Positions 46,981 through 56,438 of a stretch of 64,000 bases of DNA are shown piece by piece. Source of the DNA: Vibrio splendidus. Its GTDB lineage: Bacteria; Pseudomonadota; Gammaproteobacteria; Enterobacterales; Vibrionaceae. The notes below the pieces were generated by a model. That model did not search any database. It saw only the letters and a program-made list of their open reading frames with translations, and was not told the DNA's origin. The position numbers were made by a program, and so were the translations under genes. The first letter of the stretch is position 1, and the number at the start of each line of letters is the position of its first letter. The stretch lies in the NCBI RefSeq assembly GCF_001557875.1, contig NZ_LNRF01000010.1, positions 62,001 through 126,000 on the forward strand. Direction: 5' to 3'.

Positions 46981-47622
46981 TTAAACAAACAGCGCCTTAT
47001 AAGCCTGTTCTATACCCTCAATCAGCATCTGCATACCGATAACGGCGAGTATCAAACCCATCATTCGGGTAATTACATTCAATGCGCTTGGTCCAACTGC
47101 TTTAACGAAGCGCTCGCCGAATACAAACAATACGTAGGTTAATGCACACAAGAGACCAAAGGCGACGATGGTGATGATGGTTTCATAGATGCCTTCGGTG
47201 CTGGCAAAGTTCATCGCGGTGGCAATGGTACCCGGGCCGGCCAATATTGGCATTGCCAATGGCGATACGGCGATACTGAGCGCAGCATCTTGTTGAGCAT
47301 CTGAGTTGACCTTCTCTTTCGCTTTAGAGTGTGTCGAGTCTCCTTGCAGCATGTGAAAGCCAATCAAGAAAACTAGGATCCCGCCAGTGATGCGAAGTGC
47401 GTAAAGCGTGATACCAAATAGGTCGAAGATGAGCTTACCTGACACTGCAAAGGTACTGACGATTATAAAGGCGATGAACACCGAGCGGAAAGCGATAGAC
47501 TTGACTGTTTCCCTATCATTGTCACCCGTTAATCCAAGAAAGATCGGAGTGTTGGCGATAGGGTTCATTATGGCAAAAAAGCCCATGAACACGGTAATGG
47601 TATGAATGATGAGCTCTTTCAT
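46981..47622 (-). CDS. MarC-family inner membrane protein
   Basis: 213 aa with six predicted membrane helices. Diagnostic elements: FFAIMNPIANTPIFLGLTG, GKLIFDLFGITLYALRITGGILVFLIGFHML and SPLAMPILAGPGTIATAMNFA. MarC/YhgN/YchE proteins are putative transporters without a fixed substrate; the former link to multiple drug resistance was withdrawn. It converges with the nucleotidase gene. Confidence 0.9.
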   Translation of the reverse strand: MKELIIHTITVFMGFFAIMNPIANTPIFLGLTGDNDRETVKSIAFRSVFIAFIIVSTFAVSGKLIFDLFGITLYALRITGGILVFLIGFHMLQGDSTHSKAKEKVNSDAQQDAALSIAVSPLAMPILAGPGTIATAMNFASTEGIYETIITIVAFGLLCALTYVLFVFGERFVKAVGPSALNVITRMMGLILAVIGMQMLIEGIEQAYKALFV

Positions 47623-47721
47623 ATTAATCCTTTGAAAATATGTAGTTAAATGCGACAGCTGAATGTCTTTAATCTTAGATACAAATAATTATTAGAAATA
47701 GATAGTAGAGCAAGTATGAAT

Positions 47722-47757
47722 AAAAAACAGCCAGCATAAGGCTGGCTGTTTGGTTTT
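47722..47757 (-). terminator. Terminator of the NifU-like/GGGtGRT operon
   Basis: Arms ACAGCCAGC / GCTGGCTGT with loop ATAAG; on the minus strand it is followed by TTTTTTATT. Confidence 0.85.
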
Positions 47758-47850
47758 AGTGATAGGTGTAGAGTTTTAGTCGTTCGTTATTGCTTGATTC
47801 TCAACTAACAGACTCTACATAACAGGCAGGTTGAGGAGTTCACTTTGTCA

Positions 47851-48840
47851 TTATGCGTTTTGAGATTCGCTCACTGCCACAGCCAATGCAACCGTCGCTC
47901 CGACCATTGGGTTGTTGCCCATGCCTATGAAGCCCATCATTGCCACGTGAGCAGGAACAGAAGAGCTACCTGCGAACTGCGCGTCAGCGTGCATTCTGCC
48001 CATGGTATCTGTCATGCCGTAAGACGCTGGGCCTGCTGCTACGTTATCTGGGTGTAATGTTCGACCTGTACCGCCGCCTGAAGCGACTGAGAAGTAAGGC
48101 AGACCTTGGCGAGTACGCTCTGCTTTGTAGATACCCGCAACAGGATGTTGGAAGCGTGTTGGGTTGGTTGAGTTACCCGTAATGCTCACATCTACCTCTT
48201 CTCTGTGCATGATTGCCACACCTTCACGAACATCATCGGCGCCGTAGCATAAGATCTCGCCACGAGGGCCATTTGAGAAACGGCGACGTTCTGTTTCAAC
48301 AAGTTCACCCGTTTGGTAGTCGTACTGAGTGCGCACGTAAGTGAAGCCATTGATGCGTGAGATTAAGTACGCCGCATCTTTACCTAAACCATTTAGGATA
48401 ACTTTTAATGGATTTTTACGTGATTTATTGACGTTTAGCGCAATTTTAATCGCACCCTCTGCAGCAGCAAAAGACTCGTGACCCGCAAGGAAGGCGAAGC
48501 AGTGGCTCTCTTCATTGAGAAGACGAGCTGCTAGCGCGCCATGCCCAATACCAACTTGGCGTTGCTCAGCAACACTGCCGGGTTTGGTGAATGCTTGAAG
48601 GCCTTCACCAATAATATTCGCTGCTTGCTCTGCGCTGGTGGCTTTACGAAATAGCGCTAGTGCTGAGCCAAGAATATAGGCATCGGCAGCGCTTTCAAAA
48701 GCGATAGGCTGGGTGTCCATTACTAACGCTTTTGGATCAACGTTGTGGGCTTTGCAGTATTGGTCAGCTTGCTCCAAAGAGTCGAAGTTCATTTCTGCCA
48801 ATACGCGACTTACAGATTCATTAAATTGAGTGTTCATCAT
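47851..48840 (-). CDS. GGGtGRT protein
   Basis: 329 aa. The motif SGGGTGRTLHPDN and the flanking PYFSVA, NPTRFQHPVAGIYKAERTRQG and GMGNNPMVGATVALAVAVSES identify the GGGtGRT family (named for this motif). No biochemical function is known to me. It always seems paired with a NifU-like protein, here 24 bp upstream on the same strand. The Gly-rich motif suggests nucleotide or cofactor binding, which is inference. No signal peptide. Two ATGs, at 48840 and 48837, are possible; AGGA precedes both. Confidence 0.85.
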   Translation of the reverse strand: MMNTQFNESVSRVLAEMNFDSLEQADQYCKAHNVDPKALVMDTQPIAFESAADAYILGSALALFRKATSAEQAANIIGEGLQAFTKPGSVAEQRQVGIGHGALAARLLNEESHCFAFLAGHESFAAAEGAIKIALNVNKSRKNPLKVILNGLGKDAAYLISRINGFTYVRTQYDYQTGELVETERRRFSNGPRGEILCYGADDVREGVAIMHREEVDVSITGNSTNPTRFQHPVAGIYKAERTRQGLPYFSVASGGGTGRTLHPDNVAAGPASYGMTDTMGRMHADAQFAGSSSVPAHVAMMGFIGMGNNPMVGATVALAVAVSESQNA

Positions 48841-48864
48841 ATCTTTCCTCTAAATTGGCAAAAA

Positions 48865-49557
48865 TTACTGTTGGCGTGGGTTAATGGTGGTCACGGCTTC
48901 ATCGAAGCGACCGTATGTCCCTGTCGCAAGGTCGGCTGCTTCATTCGCTGGCACGCCTTGGTTAATCGCCTTCATCATTTTTCCGAGGTTGAGATATTCG
49001 TAGCCAATTACCTCACGGTGATCATCAAGTGCAAGCTTAGTCACATAGCCCTCTGCGAGTTCTAGGTAACGGACGCCTTTTGCTGCGGTTGAGTAGCTGG
49101 TTCCCACTTGGCTGCGCTGCGTTTGACCTAAGTCTTCTAATGCTGCACCGATTTCTAGACCACCTTCAGAGAAAGCGGACTGAGTTCGACCGTAAATAAA
49201 CTGCAGGAAGATTTCACGCATCGCTACGTTGATCGCATCACACACTAAGTCGGTATTAAGCGCTTCAAGAATGGTTTTTCCGGTGAGGATTTCGGCTGCC
49301 ATCGCGGCAGATTGAGTCATGCCAGAACAACCAATTGTTTCGATGAGTGCTTCTTCGATGATGCCGCTTTTTACGTTCAGTGTTAGTTTTGCTGCACCTT
49401 GTTGTGGTGCACAAGTGCCGACGCCATGGCTTAAGCCAGAAATAGCGATAACATCTTTTGGACTAACCATTGCGCCCTCAACTGGAATTGGCGCTGAATT
49501 GTGAAGGTCACCCCTTTGAATAGGGCACATGGATTGAATTTCGGAAGAGTAGTGCAT
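48865..49557 (-). CDS. NifU/IscU-like iron-sulfur scaffold homologue
   Basis: 230 aa. Three cysteines, Cys49 (GVGTCAPQQG), Cys77 (IGCSGMTQSAAM) and Cys106 (LVCDAIN), are spaced about 28-29 residues apart. This resembles the three-Cys site of the IscU/NifU-N scaffold, and KSGIIEEALIETIGCSG is the fold's central segment. C-terminal residues after about 140 are specific to the GGGtGRT-associated group. It heads a two-gene operon behind a 5' leader with a fluoride-riboswitch-like aptamer. Fe-S binding is inferred from the Cys pattern. Confidence 0.82.
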   Translation of the reverse strand: MHYSSEIQSMCPIQRGDLHNSAPIPVEGAMVSPKDVIAISGLSHGVGTCAPQQGAAKLTLNVKSGIIEEALIETIGCSGMTQSAAMAAEILTGKTILEALNTDLVCDAINVAMREIFLQFIYGRTQSAFSEGGLEIGAALEDLGQTQRSQVGTSYSTAAKGVRYLELAEGYVTKLALDDHREVIGYEYLNLGKMMKAINQGVPANEAADLATGTYGRFDEAVTTINPRQQ

Positions 49558-49753
49558 AATGTTTTCTCACTATTAGAGTCATTGAAGACTTAGGGCGTTG
49601 AGAAAACAGGATGTGTTGGAAGAGGTGCGGTTAATTCACTACAGATCTTGAGTATCGATAATCCAAAGGCCCATGAAACTCAGCCTTAATAAACCAAGTC
49701 CATTTAAAATGGAGGAATAGCGATACATCCAACAGTATTACCTGTTTTCGATT

Positions 49754-49830
49754 CTGTAGGAGTCATTAGCACGGTTCAAAAGAACGGGCGGTTGAAGCAA
49801 AAGCTTAGGTGGAACCCCATCACCTGATGG
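49754..49830 (-). ncRNA. Fluoride (crcB) riboswitch-like aptamer
   Basis: Minus strand. P1 is AGGTG/CACCT (49825-49821 with 49811-49807). Its loop GGGGTT (49818-49813) can pair with GACTCC (49764-49759) as the pseudoknot. An optional P2, AAGC-TTTT-GCTT, and a P3, with inner GTTC/GAAC, lie between. The conserved blocks GATGGGGTTCCACC, AACCGC, GCTAATGACTCCTACAG match the crcB motif. The aptamer ends about 200 nt before the NifU-like gene; the expression platform is not obvious. Confidence 0.85.
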
Positions 49831-49921
49831 CTATAGATTAGATCTTCATCACACTTTAGTGCAAGCGAATGTTTAGAGCGATTTCAACTATAAACAGAGT
49901 TCATTATATTTCGTTAAGCAT

Positions 49922-49972
49922 AAAAAAACGCCAATTATGGACTCTGCTTAGAGAGAGTAATTGGCGTTTTTT
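49922..49972 (-). terminator. Terminator of yebG
   Basis: Arms AACGCCAATTA / TAATTGGCGTT with an inner ACTCT/AGAGT pairing; on the minus strand it is followed by seven T. Confidence 0.85.
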
Positions 49973-49988
49973 AGAAAACTTCAGCTAG

Positions 49989-50282
49989 TTACGCTGCATC
50001 TTCTTCTGCGTCTTCAACAGCTTCAAGCTTCTTCGCTTTTTTCGGAGCTGGTTTACGCTTAGCACCTAGTGCATAAAGAACTTCTTCTTTGTTCTTCGCT
50101 AGGTACATTGCAAGTTCTTCTTGCTTGCCTTCATCTTCAACTAAATCGCTTTTGCCTAAAAGTTCAAAAAGCTCATCAGCCATATCCAGCATTTTGTCGT
50201 ATGCGTCGGCTTCGGCTTTAGAGGTAAAAGTCATTTTCTCTTCTCCGTTGCGTTCCACCACGTACTTGACGATAACAGCCAT
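49989..50282 (-). CDS. yebG: SOS-induced YebG family protein
   Basis: 97 aa, nearly the size of E. coli YebG (96 aa). Starts MAVIVKYVVERNGEEKMTFTSKAEADAYDKMLDMADEL, the YebG core. The tail is Lys/Ala/Glu-rich. E. coli yebG is a LexA-regulated gene of unclear role. Here a LexA box lies 28-47 bp upstream of the ATG. AGAGGA precedes the start. Confidence 0.95.
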   Translation of the reverse strand: MAVIVKYVVERNGEEKMTFTSKAEADAYDKMLDMADELFELLGKSDLVEDEGKQEELAMYLAKNKEEVLYALGAKRKPAPKKAKKLEAVEDAEEDAA

Positions 50283-50309
50283 GGTTAATCCTCTAAGTTT
50301 GATAAATTT

Positions 50310-50329
50310 TACTGGCTTTTTATACAGTT
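50310..50329 (-). promoter_or_regulatory. LexA box upstream of yebG
   Basis: TACTGGCTTTTTATACAGTT, i.e. CTG-N10-CAG. Confidence 0.88.
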
Positions 50330-50370
50330 TCTGATGTTAAAAGTCCAGTTGGAGCCCCAACTATGCGGCC

Positions 50371-51267
50371 TCAATCTTGATGTGTAGCCCAGTCTTCACA
50401 ATAACTCATGAAAGATTTCAGCAGCGGGCTCTGATATTTGTCTTTGTGTACCAGCATCCAGAAACGTCGTTTCATGTCGAGTGGCACATCAAGCGCTTTT
50501 ACTCGGCCTGAATCAATCGCTCGTTGTGCCGCCAGTCGTGATAAACACGCGAATCCAAGATTGGCTGATACTGAATTGATGATCGCTTCAGTGGTGTTGA
50601 GTTCAAAGGGTTCATACCAATGTTCGATGCGAGGCGCAACGGTACGAAGGAAAAACTCGCGGGTCCCTGAGCCTGATTCACGTAGAATCCAGTGACTATC
50701 TTCCAAATCGCTTAAAGTCACTTTTTCTTTTGAAACGAGAGGATGTTGATTACTAACAATAATACACATTTCATCGCTGCTAAACTGACTCGAAATTAGT
50801 TCTGGGTGTAATGTTTTCCCTTCAATTAGCGCGATATCAAGTTCATAATCCACCAACTTTTGGCAGATCAGCGCACTGTTTGAAATGAACAAGCTTTGAT
50901 CCTGATGCTGAGTTCGTTCACGAAAGCCAGATAGAATAAATGGCGCAACTTGATTACCTATTGTGTCACTCGCGCCTACCTTTAGATTGCCACTTAAGGG
51001 CTGGTCGTCACGGAACAAAACATCAATACCAGCAGCACGATGTAATATCTCATCGGCCAATGGGAGCAACTTATGTCCCTCTTGGTTGAGAATTAATCGG
51101 TTGTTGACCCGGTCAAATAGAGAGTGACCGAGTTGTTTCTCCATTTCGCCTAGTGCCATGCTGACAGCGGCCTTAGATAGAAACAGAGCCTCAGAGGCTG
51201 CAGTCAATGTCGAGTGCTGAGTAATAGTGACAAACACTTTGAGTTGTTTAATTGAAATATTAGCCAT
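50371..51267 (-). CDS. LysR-family transcriptional regulator
   Basis: 298 aa from the ATG at 51267, with AGGA 7 nt upstream; the frame to 51363 is not used. An N-terminal winged helix-turn-helix (residues 5-65: LKVFVTITQHSTLTAASEALFLSKAAVSMALGEME) is followed by a substrate-binding domain with GNLKVGASDTIGNQVAPFIL and SGTREFF. It diverges from the TDT transporter gene across 163 bp, the usual layout of a LysR regulator and its target. The inducer is unknown. Confidence 0.9.
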   Translation of the reverse strand: MANISIKQLKVFVTITQHSTLTAASEALFLSKAAVSMALGEMEKQLGHSLFDRVNNRLILNQEGHKLLPLADEILHRAAGIDVLFRDDQPLSGNLKVGASDTIGNQVAPFILSGFRERTQHQDQSLFISNSALICQKLVDYELDIALIEGKTLHPELISSQFSSDEMCIIVSNQHPLVSKEKVTLSDLEDSHWILRESGSGTREFFLRTVAPRIEHWYEPFELNTTEAIINSVSANLGFACLSRLAAQRAIDSGRVKALDVPLDMKRRFWMLVHKDKYQSPLLKSFMSYCEDWATHQD

Positions 51268-51430
51268 CAGATTCCTAGTTTTACTCTGCTGGTGAAAATG
51301 GGTTATGTTCAGCATTGATGAACACTTGTTATATATAATTGGATATTGTTTAACGAAGCGCAAGCGTATTATGGCTTCAACAAGCTGATGAGTTCACAAG
51401 TTTAGTGAATTAAGTTTAAGAGAGGCTGAC

Positions 51431-52426
51431 ATGATTCAACGTATTAAATATAGATTAACAGGAGCTCCAACACCCATGGCAGGGTTAGCACTAGCAATCG
51501 CAAGCTTAGGCTGGTGCTGGGATGGCGTTTTAGTATCACAAGATATCTTACATACACCGGGTTTGGTTCAATGGGTAAGCGCAGCGATTGCTGGATGTTT
51601 GCTTCTTGTTTTGGCTGTGAAGTTTTTGATTCACGGACATTTATTGCGTGCAGATCTTGCTCACCCAGTCGTGGGAAGTGTTGTGCCAACATTTGCGATG
51701 GGTTGTATGGTTGTTTCAGCTTCTTTGGCACCAATTTCGACCTTCCTTAGCGAAAGTGTTTGGTTGGCGTCTGTTGCATTGCACGTGGTGTTCTTGGTGA
51801 GCTTTCTATACCACAGAGCAAAACAGTTTGAGATCCACCATATGGTGCCTAGCTGGTTTGTACCACCAATCGGTATTATCGTTGCGGATGTTTCCTTCTC
51901 TGGTAACCCGACTCTAGAGCCTGTGGCAAACGCTGTTTTGGTCTTTGGTTTGTTGATTTATGCGGTAATGTTACCTGTGATGATCTACCGCTTGCTCTTC
52001 TCTCATGAAGTGCCAGACGCAGCGAAACCAACGATTGCGATTATGGCTGCACCTGCAAGCCTATCTCTAGCGGGATACCTAACGGTTTCAGCAGATCCAT
52101 CGCCAGTTATCATCGGTCTATTGTTTGGTATTGCAGTGCTAATGACGTTCATCATTTACGCAGCGTTCTTCAAACTACTTCGTTTACCGTTTAGCCCAGG
52201 CTATGCCGCATTTACCTTCCCAATTGTGATTGGTGCAACGGCACTGTTTAAATTGGCTGCGTGGATGCAAACTCAAGGTATTGAAGCGCATTACATCAAT
52301 CAAGTGTTTGGACTAGCGTATCTTGAATTGATTGTGGCTACATTGGTAGTGGGTTATGTCGCTATTCGTTACTACATGAACTACAAACCTCACCGTGTTT
52401 TAGGCGCGGTAGCGGGTAGATTGTAA
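51431..52426 (+). CDS. TDT-family transporter (TehA/SLAC1 type)
   Basis: 331 aa, about 10 membrane helices. The N-terminal TGAPTPMAGLALAIASLGW, VGSVVPTFAMG and VPSWFVPPIGIIVADVSFSGNP fit the tellurite-resistance/dicarboxylate transporter group, related to plant SLAC1 anion channels. Several such Vibrio proteins have been called TehA-like. The substrate is not known. It is probably controlled by the divergent LysR gene. AGAGG lies upstream of the ATG. Confidence 0.87.
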   Translation: MIQRIKYRLTGAPTPMAGLALAIASLGWCWDGVLVSQDILHTPGLVQWVSAAIAGCLLLVLAVKFLIHGHLLRADLAHPVVGSVVPTFAMGCMVVSASLAPISTFLSESVWLASVALHVVFLVSFLYHRAKQFEIHHMVPSWFVPPIGIIVADVSFSGNPTLEPVANAVLVFGLLIYAVMLPVMIYRLLFSHEVPDAAKPTIAIMAAPASLSLAGYLTVSADPSPVIIGLLFGIAVLMTFIIYAAFFKLLRLPFSPGYAAFTFPIVIGATALFKLAAWMQTQGIEAHYINQVFGLAYLELIVATLVVGYVAIRYYMNYKPHRVLGAVAGRL

Positions 52427-52553
52427 GAGGCAATAGTTCAAAAGATAAGCGGACTTTAAGCTTTCGGTATTTCATAAGCTTATATTCCTAATCCAAACTC
52501 AGCACTTATGCTAATCTGGCTTTATATTGTGGCAAGATTAGCGTGAGTGCACT

Positions 52554-55500
52554 TTGTTTACTGTTTACCATTCCAATAAAGTTGATACTTTAAAAATTCT
52601 TCTCGTTCACTTAATCAAAAGTGACCCTTTAGCCAACCCTTTCGAGAAAGAGCAGATCTTGGTTCAGAGCCCGGGTATGTCTCAATGGCTTAAGATGGAA
52701 CTCGCCAAAGAGTTTGGTGTAGCAGCAAATATCGATTTTCCTCTTCCAGCAACCTTCATTTGGGATATGTTTACCCAAGTGCTTCCTGATGTACCGAAAC
52801 GCAGTGCTTTTAACAAAGAAGCGATGACGTGGAAGCTAATGAGCTTGCTACCTGCGAAACTTGACCACCCTGATTTCTTACCCCTACAGCGCTATCTTGA
52901 AAACGACGAAGACGGCTCTAAGTTGTATCAATTAGCCGAGAAAATTGCCGATATCTTCGATGGCTACTTAGTGTATCGTCCTGAGTGGATGGCGATGTGG
53001 GAGGCTGGAGAGCCTGTTGCAGAGTTGATTGATGGTGAAGGGCAACAAGAGCACCCTTGGCAGCCAATTTTGTGGCAGGCACTTTACGATCAAACACTCT
53101 ATCAAGGCCAATCAAAATATCACCGTGGTAACTTGTATCACGACTTCATTGAAGCGTTAGCCAATCAACAAGGTCAATTGCAGCATCTGCCTAAACGCCT
53201 GTTTGTGTTTGGTATTTCGTCACTGCCTCCTCGCTACATGGATGCCTTGAAGGCTCTGGGTGAGCAGATTGATGTCCACTTGATGTTCACCAACCCTTGC
53301 CAACATTACTGGGGCGATATTCGTGACCGTAAATACTTGGCAAGAGTGGAAGCGCAGCGTCGTAAGCAGTTTGCGTTGGTTGGTGGCTTACCTCAACTAG
53401 AAGGCGAAGTATCACCATTGAAAGATGGTATTGAAGCCAATGTTGAAGATGAACTACACACCAGCCAAGCTGTCGGCAATAGCTTACTTGCGTCTATGGG
53501 TAAGCTAGGCAGAGACAACCTGTTCTTGTTGTCTCAATCAGACAGCGAAGAGCATGAATTCTTTATTGATGTCGAGAGAGACAGCCTGCTGCATCAACTG
53601 CAAGCGGATATTCTCCAGTTAGAAGAGCATCAAGACGATCACATCTTAGACTCCAGCAACCACAAACAGGTGGTTGAGCTGGGCGATCGCTCATTGACTG
53701 TACATGCTTGTCACAGCCCAATGCGCGAGGTTGAAGTCCTTCACGATCAGCTGTTGGCGATGTTCGACGCTGATCCAAGTCTAAAACCACGCGATATCAT
53801 CGTGATGGTGGCAGATATCAATGCCTACAGCCCTGCGATTCAGGCGGTATTTGGTAATGCTCCGGGTGAGCGTTACATCCCTTACTCAATCTCAGATAGA
53901 ACGGCCGACCAAGAGAGCCCAATTCTGACCGCCTTCATGCAGCTAGTCGCGCTACCAAACACGCGCTGTCTAGCGTCTGAACTTCTAGAGCTACTAGAAA
54001 TTCCAGCGATGATGGCACGCTTTGGTATTGATGAATTTCAATTTGATCAAGCCAAGCAATGGGTTGAAGAAGCGGGTATACGTTGGGGCGTCGATTCTTC
54101 TACGGCAACCGAATTTGACTTGCCTGCCACCGAGCAAAATACCTGGTTGTTTGGTATCCAGCGAATGCTACTGGGCTATGCGATGTCTGATTCTGCTGGT
54201 CTGTTTGAGAGCGAACACTCTCCAATCGCGGCTTATAACGAAGTTCAGGGCATTAACGCCGAACTTGCGGGTAAATTAGCGCACTTTATTGACCGCATTG
54301 CTCATTACCGTCAACGCCTTACTGAGACGCAATCCATCGATATGTGGCGTGAAACCTTGCTGCAAATGATTGATGATTTCTTCGCTGTTGAGCTAGAAGG
54401 CGAGGTGGTACTTAAGTCGATTCGCGATGCGCTTTCTCAATTGAATGAACAGCTTGATGATGCATTGTACGAACAAGAGTTGTCGCCAAGCATTATCTAT
54501 CAGTACTTAAATAATAAACTGTCGGGCGCCCGTATCAGTCAGCGTTTCTTAGCGGGACAAGTTAACTTTTGTACCTTGATGCCGATGCGTTCTATTCCGT
54601 TCAAAACCGTCTGTTTGTTAGGCATGAATGATGGTGTTTACCCTCGCTCAATGCCGCCAGAAGGTTTTGACTTAATGAACGGACGCACACGACCGGGCGA
54701 TCGTTCTCGTCGTGATGATGACCGTTATCTATTCCTAGAAGCAATGCTGTCAGCACAAGAGTGTTTGTACATCAGTTATGTCGGCCGCTCGATTCAAGAT
54801 AATACAGAGCGAGTGCCGTCAGTATTGGTTTCAGAGTTGATTGAGTACTGCCAACAGAACTACTGTTTAAGTGAAGACCAAGCGCTACCAAGTGATGATT
54901 CTGGTATCAAGCTGACTCAAGCGATCAGTTTTGAACACACCATGACACCGTTCAGCCCCGCTGCGTTTACTCAAGGTGATGCAAGCCATGTGCTGAGTTA
55001 CGCCAAAGAATGGCTTCCTGCGGCTAACCGTTCCGGTGAACGCAGTGGTGAATTCAACCGAGCATTGGACGACTATTTGTTGGGTGCAACGTATCCGTTG
55101 GAATTGGATCTAGTTGAACTCCAACGTTTCTGGCGCTTGCCGGTGCAGTACTTCTTTAATCGCCGTCTAAAAGTCGTGTTTGAACCGCCACTTCCTGTAA
55201 TGGAAGACGATGAGCCGTTCGTGCTTAATGGCTTAGAAAGCTTCCAGCTTAAAGATGCGCTGCTGCAAGTGTTACTGGATCATCCTGAAGGGGCGGATGA
55301 AGCGGTGCGCCTGTTTGTCTCTGAGCAAAAAGCACAAGGTCGATTACCTGTTGGTGCCTTCGGTGACATCGAATTTGAAACCAACCGTGTTCAAGCGGAA
55401 GACTTAGCCAAAGAGATTCGATTTGTGAGCGGATCACCGCAGCAAGATCTCGAAATGAATATCGAATTTGATGTGTTGGGCGAAGGTAAGCCTGTTCGCT

Positions 55501-56030
55501 TGATGGGGTGGTTAACTCAAAACTATCAATCAGGTCTAGTGCGTTTCCGTAGCGGCAAAATACGCTCGCAAGATTACTTGGCTGCGTGGGTCGATCACTT
55601 GTGTTGTGCGGTGATGGGGCACGGTAAAACGACTCATATTATTGGCTATGACAGAAAAGAGGGCGTGGTTCACCAAACGCTACAACCGATTGCTGATGCG
55701 CAGCAGGCGAAGAGCTTATTGGCTGAGTTAGTGCGACTGTTCTATCAAGGCATGACTGCACCGCTGCCTTACTTCCCGAAAACGGCATTAGCTGGGGTTG
55801 AAGCGGGCTTTAGCCGTGGTAAATGGGTCGATGATGAAGAGAAGTCGCTCAAGAAAATGGCCGATACTTTTAATGACAGCTTCGCTTTCACGGGCGAGGG
55901 GCGAGATACCTACATCTCACGCATTTGGCCTAAGTGGGATGATGAACTGGCTGCTGAGTCACGTATGTATTCAACGCTTGTACTACAGGCGGCAAGGTTG
56001 GCTGCTGCCGATCTGGAAGATCAGGAGTAA
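52554..56030 (+). CDS. recC: Exonuclease V gamma subunit RecC
   Basis: 1158 aa from a TTG start; no ATG or GTG in frame precedes it and MFTVYHSN is the conserved RecC N-terminus. The sequence LVQSPGMSQWLKMELAKEFGVAANIDFPLPATFIWDMF is a RecC hallmark. RecC scans for Chi and splits strands in the RecBCD helicase-nuclease that repairs double-strand breaks. The ribosome-binding site (GAG) is weak, perhaps limiting expression. Its partner recB lies 408 bp further on, not adjoining. Confidence 0.96.
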   Translation: MFTVYHSNKVDTLKILLVHLIKSDPLANPFEKEQILVQSPGMSQWLKMELAKEFGVAANIDFPLPATFIWDMFTQVLPDVPKRSAFNKEAMTWKLMSLLPAKLDHPDFLPLQRYLENDEDGSKLYQLAEKIADIFDGYLVYRPEWMAMWEAGEPVAELIDGEGQQEHPWQPILWQALYDQTLYQGQSKYHRGNLYHDFIEALANQQGQLQHLPKRLFVFGISSLPPRYMDALKALGEQIDVHLMFTNPCQHYWGDIRDRKYLARVEAQRRKQFALVGGLPQLEGEVSPLKDGIEANVEDELHTSQAVGNSLLASMGKLGRDNLFLLSQSDSEEHEFFIDVERDSLLHQLQADILQLEEHQDDHILDSSNHKQVVELGDRSLTVHACHSPMREVEVLHDQLLAMFDADPSLKPRDIIVMVADINAYSPAIQAVFGNAPGERYIPYSISDRTADQESPILTAFMQLVALPNTRCLASELLELLEIPAMMARFGIDEFQFDQAKQWVEEAGIRWGVDSSTATEFDLPATEQNTWLFGIQRMLLGYAMSDSAGLFESEHSPIAAYNEVQGINAELAGKLAHFIDRIAHYRQRLTETQSIDMWRETLLQMIDDFFAVELEGEVVLKSIRDALSQLNEQLDDALYEQELSPSIIYQYLNNKLSGARISQRFLAGQVNFCTLMPMRSIPFKTVCLLGMNDGVYPRSMPPEGFDLMNGRTRPGDRSRRDDDRYLFLEAMLSAQECLYISYVGRSIQDNTERVPSVLVSELIEYCQQNYCLSEDQALPSDDSGIKLTQAISFEHTMTPFSPAAFTQGDASHVLSYAKEWLPAANRSGERSGEFNRALDDYLLGATYPLELDLVELQRFWRLPVQYFFNRRLKVVFEPPLPVMEDDEPFVLNGLESFQLKDALLQVLLDHPEGADEAVRLFVSEQKAQGRLPVGAFGDIEFETNRVQAEDLAKEIRFVSGSPQQDLEMNIEFDVLGEGKPVRLMGWLTQNYQSGLVRFRSGKIRSQDYLAAWVDHLCCAVMGHGKTTHIIGYDRKEGVVHQTLQPIADAQQAKSLLAELVRLFYQGMTAPLPYFPKTALAGVEAGFSRGKWVDDEEKSLKKMADTFNDSFAFTGEGRDTYISRIWPKWDDELAAESRMYSTLVLQAARLAAADLEDQE

Positions 56031-56036
56031 GTAGCT

Positions 56037-56198
56037 GTGATCGACAAGATCAATAGCGTATGCGCTGACTTAATGAAAGACGAAATAGAGTCGCTAGTAA
56101 GCATTTGGGATGCTTACTTTCCAAGTGAAGGTAAGCAGGGTGAAGAGAAGCAAGGTACAGGAAATAAAGTGGCCGCCAGTAAATCATTATTAGTGTAG
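56037..56198 (+). CDS. Possible 53-residue protein between recC and recB
   Basis: GTG start at 56037 with AGGAG 9 nt upstream inside the end of recC; frame MIDKINSVCADLMKDEIESL... to TAG at 56198. Its composition is plausible for a helical, charged peptide. It occupies the place where E. coli has ptrA. No family recognised; may be chance. The rest of the gap (56199-56438) shows nothing definite. Confidence 0.3.
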   Translation: MIDKINSVCADLMKDEIESLVSIWDAYFPSEGKQGEEKQGTGNKVAASKSLLV

Positions 56199-56438
56199 GG
56201 CGTTCGCTGTACGGCCACAGGTCAGAGGGACCATTATTCTGTGGTTCTAAGTAGGCAATGAGTATAAAACTCGAATCGTGCTCCTGAACTCGTGGGCGCA
56301 TAGTAGCGAGGCGATCCGAATTGATCCGTGAGAGAGATCGCACTAACTATTAACAAATCAGCGTAGGACGTAAATTGAATGACGTTTTCCACGCTAGGTC
56401 ACATTTGTAACAACATATTTATCAGAAGGCAGTAAGGC

